A model generated the notes under the pieces. It saw only the letters and a list, made by a program, of their open reading frames with translations. It did not search any database and was not told where the DNA came from. DNA of 64,000 bases from Streptomyces sp. NBC_01754. Its GTDB lineage: Bacteria; Actinomycetota; Actinomycetes; Streptomycetales; Streptomycetaceae. Below, piece after piece: positions 1-9,048 of this stretch. A program made the position numbers and the translations under genes. How positions within the stretch are numbered: the stretch's first letter is position 1; every line of letters starts with the position of its first letter. Where the stretch lies: positions 1,488,001 to 1,552,000 of the forward strand of contig NZ_CP109132.1 in the NCBI RefSeq assembly GCF_035918015.1. The letters are read 5' to 3'.

Positions 1-133
1 AATTCCGGTCAAAGCATGAGAAAGCGCCGCCCGTTTCGGCTCGGCTCACGCCCGCGTGATAGCACAGACACGTGCGCCACCCAACCCTTCGCGGCGATGC
101 AATTTCGATTTTTGCTGGGTAAATTCAATTCGC

Positions 134-664
134 ATGACCGCCGCACCAGCAGATTTTGCACGTGCCCGAAGTGAATTCCTTACAATCGACGCCCCGCGAG
201 TGGAGGACGGAGCCGCGATCTGGCGCATCGCCCGCGACTCCGAGGTCCTGGACCTCAACTCCTCGTACAGTTACCTGCTGTGGTGCCGTGACTTCGCGGC
301 GACCTCCGTGGTCGCCCGCGACGAGAAGGGCGAAGCCGTCGCCTTCGTGACGGGGTACATCCGGCCCGACCGCCCCGAGACGCTCGTCGTCTGGCAGGTG
401 GCCGTGGACGCCGCCCACCGCGGGAAGGGTCTGGCCGCCGAGTTGCTGGACGCCCTGACCACGCGCGTCTCGGCCGAGCAGGGCCTGAGGTCCGTGGAGA
501 CGACCATCACCCCGGACAACACCGCGTCCGACCGGCTGTTCACCTCCTACGCACAGCGCCACGACGTGGCCCTGGAGCGCGAGGTGCTCTTCGAGGGCGG
601 GCTGTTCCCCGAGGGGACACACCTGCCGGAGGTGCTGTACCGCATCGGCCCCTTCGACGCGTAG
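134..664 (+). CDS. ectA: L-2,4-diaminobutyrate N-gamma-acetyltransferase
   Basis: EctA acetylates L-2,4-diaminobutyrate with acetyl-CoA, the second step of cytoplasmic ectoine synthesis. The 176-residue product is a single GNAT domain. The acetyl-CoA loop reads VAVDAAHRGKGLAAELLDAL, followed by the TITPDNTASDRLF segment typical of EctA. It is the first gene of an ectABCD operon, which makes the call very secure. The frame stays open upstream to position 56, but the ATG at 134 gives the usual EctA length and N-terminus. No good ribosome binding site precedes it. The bases GGGTAAATTC at 117-126 lie so close to the start that, if they are a -10 element, the mRNA would be nearly leaderless; that is only a guess. 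Confidence 0.96.
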   Translation: MTAAPADFARARSEFLTIDAPRVEDGAAIWRIARDSEVLDLNSSYSYLLWCRDFAATSVVARDEKGEAVAFVTGYIRPDRPETLVVWQVAVDAAHRGKGLAAELLDALTTRVSAEQGLRSVETTITPDNTASDRLFTSYAQRHDVALEREVLFEGGLFPEGTHLPEVLYRIGPFDA

Positions 665-704
665 GCCGTCGCCGCCCCGTCCGGGGTGGCGCGTACCGAT
701 CCCC

Positions 705-767
705 GCCCGGCCCCGCCCCACCCGGGGCGCGTACACGGCCCGGCCCCGCCCCGCACGGGGCGCACAC
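705..767. repeat. tandem imperfect GC-rich repeat between ectA and ectB
   Basis: Two adjacent copies (705-736, 32 bases, and 738-767, 30 bases) begin with the same 15 bases, GCCCGGCCCCGCCCC, and end in CGGGGCGC plus an ACAC tail. Each copy can fold on itself through GCCCC/GGGGC pairing. A more degenerate related stretch lies around 670-696. They fill most of the 143-bp ectA-ectB gap, which is long for this operon. A role in attenuation or mRNA processing is possible but not shown. Confidence 0.6.
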
Positions 768-807
768 CTCATTCTCTCCGTCACCCCCCTCAAGCAGGAG
801 ATCCGCT

Positions 808-2070
808 GTGACCATCACCCCGCCCGCCCTGAGTGTCTTCGAGAGCCTCGAGTCGGAAGTACGCAGCTACTGCCGCGGCTGGCCCGCCGTGTTCGACCGC
901 GCGCAGGGCGCCCGCCTGACCGACGAGGACGGCCACTCCTACCTCGACTTCTTCGCCGGTGCCGGATCACTCAACTACGGCCACAACAACCCGGTACTCA
1001 AACGCGCGCTGATCGACTACATCGAGCGCGACGGCATCACCCACGCCCTCGACATGGCGACGACGGCCAAACGCGCGTTCCTGGAGACGTTCGAGAACGT
1101 GATCCTGCGCCCGCGTGACCTGCCGTACAAGGTGATGTTCCCCGGCCCGACCGGCACCAACGCGGTCGAGTCGGCACTGAAGCTCGCCCGCAAGGTCAAG
1201 GGCCGCGAGTCCGTCGTCTCCTTCACCAACGCCTTCCACGGCATGTCGCTGGGGTCGCTCGCGGTGACCGGCAACGCCTTCAAGCGCGCCGGTGCCGGCA
1301 TCCCGCTGGTGCACGGCACCCCGATGCCGTTCGACAACTACTTCGACGGCACGGTCCCCGACTTCCTCTGGTTCGAGCGGCTCCTGGAGGACCAGGGCTC
1401 CGGTCTCAACAAGCCCGCCGCGGTGATCGTGGAGACCGTGCAGGGCGAGGGCGGCATCAACGTGGCCCGCGCCGAGTGGCTGCGCGCGCTCCAGGACCTG
1501 TGCCACCGCCAGGACATGCTGCTGATCGTCGACGACATCCAGATGGGCTGCGGCCGTACCGGCGGCTTCTTCTCCTTCGAGGAGGCCGGCATCGTCCCGG
1601 ACATCGTCACGCTGTCGAAGTCCATCAGCGGCTACGGTCTGCCGATGTCGCTCTGCCTCTTCAAGGGTGAGCTGGACATCTGGGAGCCGGGCGAGCACAA
1701 CGGCACCTTCCGCGGCAACAACCCGGCGTTCGTCACCGCCGCCGCCACGCTCGACGCCTACTGGGCGGACGGGCAGATGGAGAAGCAGACCCTGGCCCGC
1801 GGTGAGCAGGTGGAGCAGACGCTGCTGGCTATCTGCGCCGAGGAGGCCACCGCGCAGTTCCGCGGCCGCGGTCTCGTCTGGGGCCTGGAGTTCACCGACC
1901 CGGCGCGCGCCTCCGCCGTCTGCGCGCGCGCCTTCGAACTGGGCCTGCTGCTCGAGACCTCGGGCCCGCAGAGCGAGGTCGTGAAGCTGCTGCCGCCGCT
2001 GACCGTCACCCCCGAAGAGCTGGACGAGGGCCTGCGCACGCTGGCCCGCTGCGTCCGTGAGACCGCCTGA
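808..2070 (+). CDS. ectB: L-2,4-diaminobutyrate transaminase
   Basis: EctB converts L-aspartate-beta-semialdehyde to L-2,4-diaminobutyrate with glutamate as amino donor, the first committed step of ectoine synthesis. The 420-residue product is a class III PLP aminotransferase of normal EctB length. The PLP-lysine motif [14 protein letters not shown] is present, as is [13 protein letters not shown], which carries the cofactor-contacting aspartate. Translation starts at a GTG preceded by AAGCAGGAG. It lies 143 bp behind ectA and 65 bp ahead of ectC, on the same strand. Confidence 0.97.
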   Translation: MTITPPALSVFESLESEVRSYCRGWPAVFDRAQGARLTDEDGHSYLDFFAGAGSLNYGHNNPVLKRALIDYIERDGITHALDMATTAKRAFLETFENVILRPRDLPYKVMFPGPTGTNAVESALKLARKVKGRESVVSFTNAFHGMSLGSLAVTGNAFKRAGAGIPLVHGTPMPFDNYFDGTVPDFLWFERLLEDQGSGLNKPAAVIVETVQGEGGINVARAEWLRALQDLCHRQDMLLIVDDIQMGCGRTGGFFSFEEAGIVPDIVTLSKSISGYGLPMSLCLFKGELDIWEPGEHNGTFRGNNPAFVTAAATLDAYWADGQMEKQTLARGEQVEQTLLAICAEEATAQFRGRGLVWGLEFTDPARASAVCARAFELGLLLETSGPQSEVVKLLPPLTVTPEELDEGLRTLARCVRETA

Positions 2071-2135
2071 CCCGGGCAAGCGCCCCGGGACAGGCACCGA
2101 TTGAGCAGGACAGAAGAGAAAGGCATCATCCCACC

Positions 2136-2534
2136 GTGATCGTCCGATCGTTCAGTGACATCGAGAACACCGACCGGCACGTCAGATCCGCGTCCGGTAC
2201 CTGGGAGAGCAAGCGCATCGTGCTCGCCAAGGAGAAGGTCGGCTTCTCTCTCCACGAGACCGTGCTGTACGCGGGCACGGAGACGTCGATGTGGTACGCC
2301 AACCACATCGAGGCGGTGCTCTGCACCGAGGGTGAGGCCGAACTCACCAACGACGACACCGGCGAGAAGCACTGGATCACGCCGGGAACGATGTACCTGC
2401 TGGACGGGCACGAGCACCACACGCTGCGGCCCAAGACCGACTTCCGCTGCGTCTGCGTCTTCAACCCTCCCGTCACCGGACGGGAGGACCATGACGAGAA
2501 CGGTGTCTATCCACTGCTGACAGAGGAGGGCTGA
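2136..2534 (+). CDS. ectC: L-ectoine synthase
   Basis: EctC closes the ring of N-gamma-acetyl-diaminobutyrate to give ectoine. The 132-residue product is a cupin of the usual EctC size. It carries the characteristic stretches [19 protein letters not shown] and [12 protein letters not shown], the latter holding the metal-binding histidines. The start is GTG at 2136. Only three bases separate it from ectD, so the two are probably co-translated. Confidence 0.97.
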   Translation: MIVRSFSDIENTDRHVRSASGTWESKRIVLAKEKVGFSLHETVLYAGTETSMWYANHIEAVLCTEGEAELTNDDTGEKHWITPGTMYLLDGHEHHTLRPKTDFRCVCVFNPPVTGREDHDENGVYPLLTEEG

Positions 2535-2537
2535 ACC

Positions 2538-3431
2538 ATGACCACCGAGGTACGAACCGACCTCTACCCCACGCGCGGTGCCGCCGAGATGACCACTCCG
2601 CGCCAGGACCCGGTCATCTGGTCCGCGCCGGGCGCGCCTGGACCGATCGCCGCGAAGGACCTCCAGTCCTTCGAGCACGACGGGTTCCTCGCCATCGACC
2701 AGCTCGTCGCACCGGACGAGGTGGCCGGCTACCACGCCGAGCTGGACCGCCTGATCGCCGACCCCGCGATCCGCGCCGACGAACGTTCGATCGTCGAGCC
2801 GAAGACCCAGAGCGTGCGGTCCGTCTTCGAGGTCCACAAGATCAGCGAGGTCTTCGCGCGGCTGGTCGGCGACGAGCGCGTGGTGGGCCGGGCCCGCCAG
2901 ATCCTCGGCTCGGACGTGTACGTCCACCAGTCCCGGATCAACGTCAAGCCGGGCTTCGGGGCCTCGGGCTTCTACTGGCACTCGGACTTCGAGACCTGGC
3001 ACGCCGAGGACGGTCTGCCGAACATGCGGGCCGTGTCGGTCTCGATCGCGCTGACCGAGAACTTCGACACCAACGGCGGGCTGATGATCATGCCCGGTTC
3101 GCACAAGACGTTCCTCGGCTGTGCGGGCGAGACGCCGAAGGACAACTACAAGAAGTCCCTCCAGATGCAGGACGCCGGCACCCCGTCCGACGAGGCGCTG
3201 ACGAAGATGGCCGACCGGCACGGCATCAAGCTCTTCACGGGCAAGCCGGGTTCGGCCACCTGGTTCGACTGCAACGCGATGCACGGCTCGGGGGACAACA
3301 TCACCCCGTACGCCCGCAGCAACGTGTTCATCGTGTTCAACAGCGTGGAGAACACGGCCCAGGAGCCCTTCTCGGCTCCGATCCGCCGCCCGGAGTTCAT
3401 CGGGGCGCGCGATTTCACGCCGGTGAAGTAG
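2538..3431 (+). CDS. ectD: ectoine hydroxylase
   Basis: EctD is a non-heme Fe(II)/2-oxoglutarate dioxygenase that makes 5-hydroxyectoine from ectoine. The 297-residue product has the FYWHSDFETWHAEDG signature, which holds the His-X-Asp iron ligands and ectoine-contacting residues. The distal iron histidine lies in NAMHGSGDN. It is the last gene of the operon and is followed directly by a strong hairpin. Its presence predicts that the organism makes hydroxyectoine as well as ectoine. Confidence 0.97.
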   Translation: MTTEVRTDLYPTRGAAEMTTPRQDPVIWSAPGAPGPIAAKDLQSFEHDGFLAIDQLVAPDEVAGYHAELDRLIADPAIRADERSIVEPKTQSVRSVFEVHKISEVFARLVGDERVVGRARQILGSDVYVHQSRINVKPGFGASGFYWHSDFETWHAEDGLPNMRAVSVSIALTENFDTNGGLMIMPGSHKTFLGCAGETPKDNYKKSLQMQDAGTPSDEALTKMADRHGIKLFTGKPGSATWFDCNAMHGSGDNITPYARSNVFIVFNSVENTAQEPFSAPIRRPEFIGARDFTPVK

Positions 3432-3446
3432 CGGCGCAGGGGCGTT

Positions 3447-3484
3447 CGGAAGGGGCGGGACGCGTGCGCGTCCCGCCCCTTCCG
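3447..3484. terminator. bidirectional hairpin between ectD and the flavoprotein gene
   Basis: A perfect inverted repeat with 18-base arms (CGGAAGGGGCGGGACGCG and its complement) and a 2-base loop lies between the convergent ectD and 3502-4878 genes. It has no T-run, as is common for actinobacterial terminators. Confidence 0.8.
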
Positions 3485-3501
3485 CCTGCGAAGCGGGCCG
3501 C

Positions 3502-4878
3502 TCAGGTCCTCTCCGTGACCGTCCGCAGATGGTCTGCCGCGAGATAGGCCAGGCCGAAGGCGGGGAGCAGCCCGTTGCCCGCCAGGTATCCGCCGGCCCC
3601 GTGCCCCGAGATCCCGATGGCGGCTCCGCCCGAGGCGTAGAGACCGGGGATCGGGGTGCCGTCCTCGCGCAGGACGCGCCCATGGCCGTCGACCATCAGG
3701 CCGCCCTGGGTGTGGAACAGTGCGCCGCGCACCCGTACCGCCGAGTACGGCGCCTCCAGCGGAGCTTCCCAGAGCGTCCGGCCGAACGGGTCGTGGCCCT
3801 CCCCGCCCGCCGCCCGGGCGGCTTCGCCGAGGGTGCGGGTGAGTTCACCGACCGGCAGGCCGGTGAGTTCGGCCAGCCCGGGGACGGTGTCGGCCCGGCG
3901 CACACCGCCGCCTTCCACGACGTCCAGGTAGTCCTGGAAGGGCAGGCACGCCTCGTGGATCCGCTGGTCGTAGACGAGCCAGGCGGTGCCGCCGGGCTGG
4001 GCGACGACGGCTTCGGCGTACTCGGAGTAGCCGGTGGTCTCGTCGCCGAAGCGCCTGCCCCCGGTGTTGACCAGGACCGCGCCGTGCATGACGGAGGCCC
4101 AGGTGAGCAGGGACCCCCCGGAACTGAGCCCGGCGTGCCCCTGGTAGGCGTCGAGGTAGCCGACGGCCGCGCCGAGGCCGGTGCCGATCCTCAGTGCGTC
4201 ACCGGCCGACCGTTCGCCGCCGTGGTAGACGGCGTCCGCGATCGCGGGCAGGAGTTCACGGACGAGTTCCCGGTCGGCACCGAAGCCGTTGGTGGCCAGA
4301 AGCACCGCACGGCAGGGGATCTCCTCACGGGTTCCGTCGGGGAACTCGACCACGGCGGCGCGGACGCTTCCCGTCCCGTCCGTGCTCACGTCGGTGAGCG
4401 AGGCCGGGACGAGCATGTCGATCCGGTCGGCGGCGGCCGCCTTTCTGGTCAGGGGGTCGAGCAGTCCGGTGCCGGAGCGGCCCGGGACGGTGTGGCAGCG
4501 GTGGGCGGAGTGGCCGGGGTAGAGGAAGTCCGTGGCCAGTTCGATGGGCAGTCCGACATGGTCGGCGAGCCACTCGACCAGGACGGGCGCGCAATCGGCC
4601 AGGGCCGCGGTGAGTGCCGGCTCCGCCTGTCCCCCGGTCTTCGCCATGACATCGGCGACGAAACCCTGCGCGGAGTCCTCGACACCCGCTTCCCGCTGCC
4701 AGCGGGTGCCGGCGGCGGGGATCATTCCGGTGGACATGTACGTGTTGTTGCCTCGGCGGAAGTGCTCGTCGGCCTCCACCACCAGTACGGACAGTCCCTG
4801 TTCGGCGGCGCGCAGCGCGGCCACCAGGCCACCACCCGCCCCCGCCACCACAAGGTCGACCGCCGGCTCGTCCCTCAC
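3502..4878 (-). CDS. FAD-dependent oxidoreductase, fumarate reductase/flavocytochrome c flavoprotein family
   Basis: This 458-residue soluble protein begins with a dinucleotide-binding fold (DLVVAGAGGGLVAALRAA, with acidic VVEADE about 20 residues later). It ends with the GLYASGGAAIGISGHGAGG segment that closes the FAD site in the FrdA/KstD/urocanate-reductase family. These enzymes reduce or desaturate a C-C bond next to a carboxylate or ketone. The family call is firm but the substrate is unknown. It is the fourth and last gene of the leftward operon starting at 7871, after the hydantoinase-like enzyme, methyltransferase 1 and small protein A. This suggests it acts on an unsaturated acid made by that pathway. 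Confidence 0.85.
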   Translation of the reverse strand: MRDEPAVDLVVAGAGGGLVAALRAAEQGLSVLVVEADEHFRRGNNTYMSTGMIPAAGTRWQREAGVEDSAQGFVADVMAKTGGQAEPALTAALADCAPVLVEWLADHVGLPIELATDFLYPGHSAHRCHTVPGRSGTGLLDPLTRKAAAADRIDMLVPASLTDVSTDGTGSVRAAVVEFPDGTREEIPCRAVLLATNGFGADRELVRELLPAIADAVYHGGERSAGDALRIGTGLGAAVGYLDAYQGHAGLSSGGSLLTWASVMHGAVLVNTGGRRFGDETTGYSEYAEAVVAQPGGTAWLVYDQRIHEACLPFQDYLDVVEGGGVRRADTVPGLAELTGLPVGELTRTLGEAARAAGGEGHDPFGRTLWEAPLEAPYSAVRVRGALFHTQGGLMVDGHGRVLREDGTPIPGLYASGGAAIGISGHGAGGYLAGNGLLPAFGLAYLAADHLRTVTERT

Positions 4879-4929
4879 CGCTGCCCCCGCGTCAATTCGT
4901 GGCTGTACGTCGTTGCGCCGCGGCCCATG

Positions 4930-5211
4930 TCATTCCCCGAGCGCGGCGGCCGTGCGCGTGTCCGGGTCGAGGATCGCGCCGAAGACCCGGGACACGAACG
5001 CGTCCCGTTCCCCGGCCACCCGCTCCGCGAACTCACCCTCGGGCCGCAGTCCGTCCAGCTCCTGCGGATCGACGGCTCCGGTGGACGCCAGCAGATGCTC
5101 CAGTACCAGGTTGCGGTCCCGGAGAATCCATACTTCCGAGGCCAGCTCGGTGACCATACGGGCGAGTTCGTCGAGCCGGTCGCTGCCGAGGTAGTTGTGC
5201 TCGTGTGCCAT
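4930..5211 (-). CDS. small helical protein A, paralogue of the protein at 15193-15492
   Basis: I do not recognise this 93-residue acidic protein. Its core, ELASEVWILRDRNLVLEHLL, matches ELASELWVLRDRFSLLEEIL in the 99-residue product at 15193-15492, and both then continue into a charged helical C-terminus. The pattern suggests an amphipathic helix pair or short coiled coil, possibly a subunit or adaptor. It lies 34 bp behind methyltransferase 1, while its paralogue lies in an operon with methyltransferase 3, so a methyltransferase partner role is the simplest inference. The start at 5211 (MAHEHNYLGSD) was chosen because similarity to the paralogue begins soon after it. The open frame upstream runs into methyltransferase 1 in another frame. 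Confidence 0.8.
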   Translation of the reverse strand: MAHEHNYLGSDRLDELARMVTELASEVWILRDRNLVLEHLLASTGAVDPQELDGLRPEGEFAERVAGERDAFVSRVFGAILDPDTRTAAALGE

Positions 5212-5245
5212 GTCTTCCTCGTTCCAGGTGGGGCGGGTTGAAGGG

Positions 5246-6295
5246 TCAGGCCGCCTTGTGTCCGCGGGTGATCCAGGGGTAGGTGCCGCCGCCGGCCCCA
5301 TAGGCCTCGACGTCGGTGAAGCCGGCCTCCCGCAGCAGGCCGGGGAGGTCGAGCTGGAGTGCGGAGCGCCAGAAGGGCTCGCCCCGGTGCTCGGTCTCCC
5401 AGTCGAGGACCACCGCGCGGAAGGCGGGGTGCCGGTCGTAGGGGGCGACATCGCCGATGACCAAATCGCCGCCGGGTTCCAGGACTCGGAAGAGCTCGCG
5501 CAGGATCGCGGCGGTGGCCTTGGGCGGTGTCTCGTGGAACAGGATGTAGACGGCGGCCAGGTCGAAGGAGGCGTCGGGCAGCCCGGTCCGCTCCGCGGGT
5601 GCCTGGATCAGCCGCCAGGGCAGCCCCGCGTCACGCGCGGTGGCATGGGCGTACTCCAGACCGGTGCGGGACAGGTCGACGCCGGTGAACTCGGCGTCGG
5701 GGAAGACACGCGCGACGGCGTGGGCGAACATGCCGGTACCGACCCCGGGTTCCAGAATCCGCCGGTAGTCGCGGCGCGGGGCCTCGCGGGCGACGCGTTC
5801 ACGCTGGTCGAGGATGTCCTCACCGGTGCGGACGGCACCCACACCGCCCGGGGCGAGGACGTACTCGTATCCGAGGTCCCTGGTGACGACGCCCATCAGA
5901 TCATGGCCGTCCCAGCCTCCGGTGGTGAGGTGGAAGCCCGCGTTCCAGTAGTCCGGGATCTCCACTCCGGGGTCGAGAGCGAGCGTGCCGGGCGCCCCTC
6001 CGGCGTTCAGCCAGGCGTCGATCCGCTCGCGGCCGTGCTCCACGGCGGGCAGGGCCCGGACGTAGATCTCCTCGGCGACCCAGCGGGTGAGGAACCGGTC
6101 GAAGAGCCAGGGGCCGTGGTCCGCGAGGACGGTACCGACGGAGCGGCGCCGGTCGGCGAGCCCGGCCGGCTGGTCGGGTACGGCCGCCTCGTAGCGGGCC
6201 GCGGCGGCGGGCTGGAGGACACCGCCGGCATGGTGCTGGAGCGATCCGAGGAACTCGAGGCCCGACCGGTCGCGCTGTCTCAGGGGAACGTCCAT
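5246..6295 (-). CDS. class I SAM-dependent methyltransferase 1 with GGWDGH N-terminal domain
   Basis: This 349-residue protein has two parts. Residues 1-175 form a domain I do not recognise, ending in GFHLTTGGWDGHDLM (about 120-134). Residues 178-349 form a class I methyltransferase fold with SAM motif I LEPGVGTG (181-188), acidic VDLS (206-209) and post-motif VLEPGGDLVIGDVAPYDRHP. It is a close paralogue of the protein at 9049 and a distant one of that at 11960. All three share the N-terminal region and the GGWDGH motif, which argues for a common substrate or cofactor. The start at 6295 follows AAGGTGAGG. It sits between the hydantoinase-like gene and small protein A. The methyl acceptor is unknown. 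Confidence 0.88.
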   Translation of the reverse strand: MDVPLRQRDRSGLEFLGSLQHHAGGVLQPAAAARYEAAVPDQPAGLADRRRSVGTVLADHGPWLFDRFLTRWVAEEIYVRALPAVEHGRERIDAWLNAGGAPGTLALDPGVEIPDYWNAGFHLTTGGWDGHDLMGVVTRDLGYEYVLAPGGVGAVRTGEDILDQRERVAREAPRRDYRRILEPGVGTGMFAHAVARVFPDAEFTGVDLSRTGLEYAHATARDAGLPWRLIQAPAERTGLPDASFDLAAVYILFHETPPKATAAILRELFRVLEPGGDLVIGDVAPYDRHPAFRAVVLDWETEHRGEPFWRSALQLDLPGLLREAGFTDVEAYGAGGGTYPWITRGHKAA

Positions 6296-6395
6296 GGAAA
6301 CCTCACCTTTCGCGGAATGTGAACCTTCACGGAAGACGTGCGGCCGCCGTCCCCGGCGGCGGTGACGGCGGCCGCACACAGGGCCCGCCTGGGGG

Positions 6396-7871
6396 TCAGG
6401 CGTGCGGGGCGGCCGAGGGGCGGCTGACGTAGCGTCCGGTGGGCCCGCCCAGCAGTTCGCCGTCGCGCAGGATGTGCCGTCCGCGCAGGAAGGTGTCGGT
6501 GACCTTCGCGCCGAGCGTCATGCCCTCGAAGGGGGTGTACTCCTGGGCCGAGAAGGAGTCCTCGGCCCGGACGGTCCAGGAGGCGTCGGGGTCCACGAGG
6601 ACGATGTCGGCGTCGTAGCCCTCGGCGATCGTGCCCTTGGAGCCCAGCCCGAACCGCTGCGCGGGGTTCCACGCGGTGAGCGCGGCGATCCGGTCCATGC
6701 CGAGGCCGCGGCGGCGGCCTTCACCGACCAGAGCGGGCAGGAGGTACTCGGCTCCGCCGAAGCCGGACTTGGCGACGAACACGTCGTCCTTCGGCTCCCC
6801 GAACTTCAGCTCCTCACGGCAGCACGCGTGGTCGGACACCACCCAGTCGACGTCGCCCGCGAGCAGGTGCTCCCACAGGGCCTCGACGTCCTCCCGGGAG
6901 CGCAGCGGCGGATTGACCTTGCCGCCGATCCCGTGCGCGGTGTCGACGTCGGCGACGAGGTGCCCGATGGTGACCTCCCGGCGGAAGTCGACGTGGGGGA
7001 ACGCGCCCGCCATCCGCAGCGCCGCGTCCATGGCCTTCGCGGACGTCAGGTGCAGAAGGTTGATGGTCGGCAGACCGGTCTCGTGGGCCAGGTACGAGGC
7101 GATGGTGACCGCGAGCCCCTCGCTGTGCGCAGGACGCGAGGCGCTGTAGGCGGCGAGCCCGGTGAGCCGGTCCTCCTCCTCGACGATGCGGGTGTACGCG
7201 GTCATGATCTCGGCGGTCTCGCAGTGCAGCGAGAGCGAGATGCGGTCCGCCAGTTCGGGGCGTTCGGCACGGGCCTTCTGGACGCCGCGCATCACGAACT
7301 CGAAGTGCGCCACGTCGTAGCGCTCACCGGGAGGTGTCATCAGGAACGACGACTGGTCCGACGAACGCCCGTGCAGACCGTGACCGCCGTAGAACATGAA
7401 GATCTTGAAGGAGGTCACCCCGTGCTCGTCGACGAGTCGGGGGATCTCCTCGATGTGCTCCCGTGTCATCGGGGCGAGGTGGAAGCCGTAGTCCACATGG
7501 CTGCGGCCCTCGGAGAGGCGGAGCACCTCGGGGAAGAACTCCTCGTAGGGGCCGCTCTTGCCCAGGTAGTACTGACCGGTCCGCATATAGGTGAGGGCGG
7601 TGGTGACGCCCCCCTGGGCACAGGCCTTGCTCTCCTGGGCCGTGTCGGTCTCCAACGGGCTGTAGATGCCCCAGTGCTGGTGGGCGTCGACGACGCCGGG
7701 GAAGGCGAGCCGGCCGGCGGCGTCGACGGTCTCGGCCGCGTCGCTCTCGGGGATGCCGGCGGCGACCAGGACGACTCTGCCGTCACGGACGGCGATGTCC
7801 GCTCGCTCCGTGCCGGGCCGGTCCGGACGGACAACCTCGGCATTGCGGATCAGAAGATCGTAGGCGGACAC
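6396..7871 (-). CDS. dihydroorotase/hydantoinase/allantoinase-family cyclic amidohydrolase
   Basis: This 491-residue amidohydrolase has a complete binuclear metal site: DAHQH (62-66), the carboxylated lysine in SFKIF (K156), LHCETAE (H216), LLHLTSAK (H274) and the catalytic aspartate in VSDHAC (D347). Such enzymes open cyclic amides (hydantoins, dihydropyrimidines, allantoin). The sequence does not let me choose among them, and the DAHQH variant of the usual D-X-H-X-H leaves the site intact. The start is GTG at 7871, preceded by AGGAGG; upstream ATG codons in the same frame lack this. It is the first gene of a leftward four-gene operon whose promoter region carries two IclR-type palindromes. 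Confidence 0.9.
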   Translation of the reverse strand: MSAYDLLIRNAEVVRPDRPGTERADIAVRDGRVVLVAAGIPESDAAETVDAAGRLAFPGVVDAHQHWGIYSPLETDTAQESKACAQGGVTTALTYMRTGQYYLGKSGPYEEFFPEVLRLSEGRSHVDYGFHLAPMTREHIEEIPRLVDEHGVTSFKIFMFYGGHGLHGRSSDQSSFLMTPPGERYDVAHFEFVMRGVQKARAERPELADRISLSLHCETAEIMTAYTRIVEEEDRLTGLAAYSASRPAHSEGLAVTIASYLAHETGLPTINLLHLTSAKAMDAALRMAGAFPHVDFRREVTIGHLVADVDTAHGIGGKVNPPLRSREDVEALWEHLLAGDVDWVVSDHACCREELKFGEPKDDVFVAKSGFGGAEYLLPALVGEGRRRGLGMDRIAALTAWNPAQRFGLGSKGTIAEGYDADIVLVDPDASWTVRAEDSFSAQEYTPFEGMTLGAKVTDTFLRGRHILRDGELLGGPTGRYVSRPSAAPHA

Positions 7872-7947
7872 TCGGCCTCCTTGTGGTTCGGTGCGGGGCG
7901 GCGGGGTCACGGGCCCGGCCGGTGATGGGATGATCACCGCGCACTCT

Positions 7948-7960
7948 GGAACAGCGTTCC
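7948..7960. promoter_or_regulatory. IclR-type operator 1
   Basis: GGAACAGCGTTCC is a perfect 5-3-5 inverted repeat, preceded by T. It matches the palindromes at 8057, 10357, 26885 and 28078, which lie at promoters of the same cluster. This is the general form of IclR-family binding sites. Confidence 0.75.
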
Positions 7961-8056
7961 GGCTGGAACGTAACCACTCCTTGAAGGTCCGGTCAAGGGT
8001 TCCTTTGACGCGGGTTCATCCGAAAATCCCCCCGGTCGACCCTGGTCAGCAAAACT

Positions 8057-8069
8057 GGAACGCTGTACC
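8057..8069. promoter_or_regulatory. IclR-type operator 2
   Basis: GGAACGCTGTACC differs by one base from a perfect 5-3-5 repeat. It lies about 70 bp before the CitE-like start and is almost the reverse complement of operator 1. Confidence 0.68.
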
Positions 8070-8136
8070 GTATTTCGGAATCGGTGGTACCGGGCACGCC
8101 ACGGACGCCACCCTCCCCCTGCCGACGGAGCACCTC

Positions 8137-8988
8137 GTGGCCGCACGCAGCTATCTGTACGTACCGGGAGACGACCCCCGGAAGCTCGCCGGGGCCTCCG
8201 CCCGCGGAGCCGACGCCCTCATCATCGACCTCGAGGACGCCGTCCCCCCCGACCGCAAGGCGTACGCACGCGATCTCGTCCGCCGCTGGCTCTCCGCGCC
8301 GCCGCCCGGAACCGAGATATGGGTACGCGTCAACGACGGGGAAGCCCGGGAGGCCGACACGGCCGCCGTGGCGGAGGCGGGCGGGGCCGCCGGACTCTGT
8401 CTCGCCAAGGTGCGGGACCCGCGGGAGGCCCTGGCCGTGTCCCGGCAGCTCGACCGGCTGGGCTCACCGCTCGCGCTCGCCCCCGTCCTGGAGACCCCGG
8501 CCGCGGTGCTGGACGCCCGGGCCGTCGCCGAGGTGCCTCGCGTGGTACGGCTGCATCTGGGCGAGGCGGACCTCCGCGCCGAGCTGGGCATCGAGCCGGC
8601 GGCGGACGAACGCGAGCTGCTGTGGCTCCGCTCCCTGGTGGTGACGGTCAGCGCCGCCGCGGGCATCGAGCCGCCTCCGGCCCCGGTGTCCACCGACTTC
8701 CGCGACACCGACGCGCTGACCCGTACCACCCGGGCGCTCAAGCGCCTCGGCTTCCGCGGCCGCGCGTGCATCCACCCCGCCCAGGTCCCGGTGGTCAACG
8801 CGGTCTTCACGCCGACCGCGGACGAGCTCCGGAGGGCGGAGCGGCTGGTCGCCCGCTTCTCGGCGAACGGCGCGGGAGCGGGCCTCGACGAGGACGGGCG
8901 AATGATCGACGAGGCCGTCGTGCGTACCGCCCGCCGCGTCGTGCAGTGGGGCCGGACGGCCGGCACCGCGGAGGCCGCACCTCATTGA
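8137..8988 (+). CDS. HpcH/HpaI aldolase / citrate lyase beta-like (CitE family) enzyme
   Basis: This 283-residue protein shows the CitE-like hallmarks: RSYLYVPGDDPRKL at the N-terminus, GADALIIDLEDAVPP with the metal-site acidic residues, and RACIHPAQVPVVNAVF near the C-terminus. Relatives cleave or form malyl-CoA, citramalyl-CoA or related thioesters. The CaiB CoA-transferase encoded under a matching operator at 25666 could supply a CoA substrate, so a citramalyl-CoA or malyl-CoA-type lyase is a reasonable guess. The start is GTG at 8137, preceded by GGAG. Open frame extends upstream into the operator region and was not used. Confidence 0.88.
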   Translation: MAARSYLYVPGDDPRKLAGASARGADALIIDLEDAVPPDRKAYARDLVRRWLSAPPPGTEIWVRVNDGEAREADTAAVAEAGGAAGLCLAKVRDPREALAVSRQLDRLGSPLALAPVLETPAAVLDARAVAEVPRVVRLHLGEADLRAELGIEPAADERELLWLRSLVVTVSAAAGIEPPPAPVSTDFRDTDALTRTTRALKRLGFRGRACIHPAQVPVVNAVFTPTADELRRAERLVARFSANGAGAGLDEDGRMIDEAVVRTARRVVQWGRTAGTAEAAPH

Positions 8989-9048
8989 ACGGCCGTTTCC
9001 GGACGCCTCGGCGGCAACGACCGGCCCTCGCCTCAGCAAAGGACTTCC

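Larger units (their letters stand above)
7872..8136. promoter_or_regulatory. divergent promoter region with two IclR-type operators
   Basis: This 265-bp gap separates the leftward hydantoinase-like operon from the rightward CitE-like gene. It is clearly less GC-rich than its surroundings. It holds two related palindromes at 7948-7960 and 8057-8069, and a further half-site TGGAACG starting at 7964, 17 bases after the first. Confidence 0.75.

Noticed and set aside
1758..3683. Long minus-strand open frame across ectB, ectC and ectD
   Set aside because: It runs antisense to three securely identified ect genes, and its translation is low-complexity and Arg/Gly/Val-rich.
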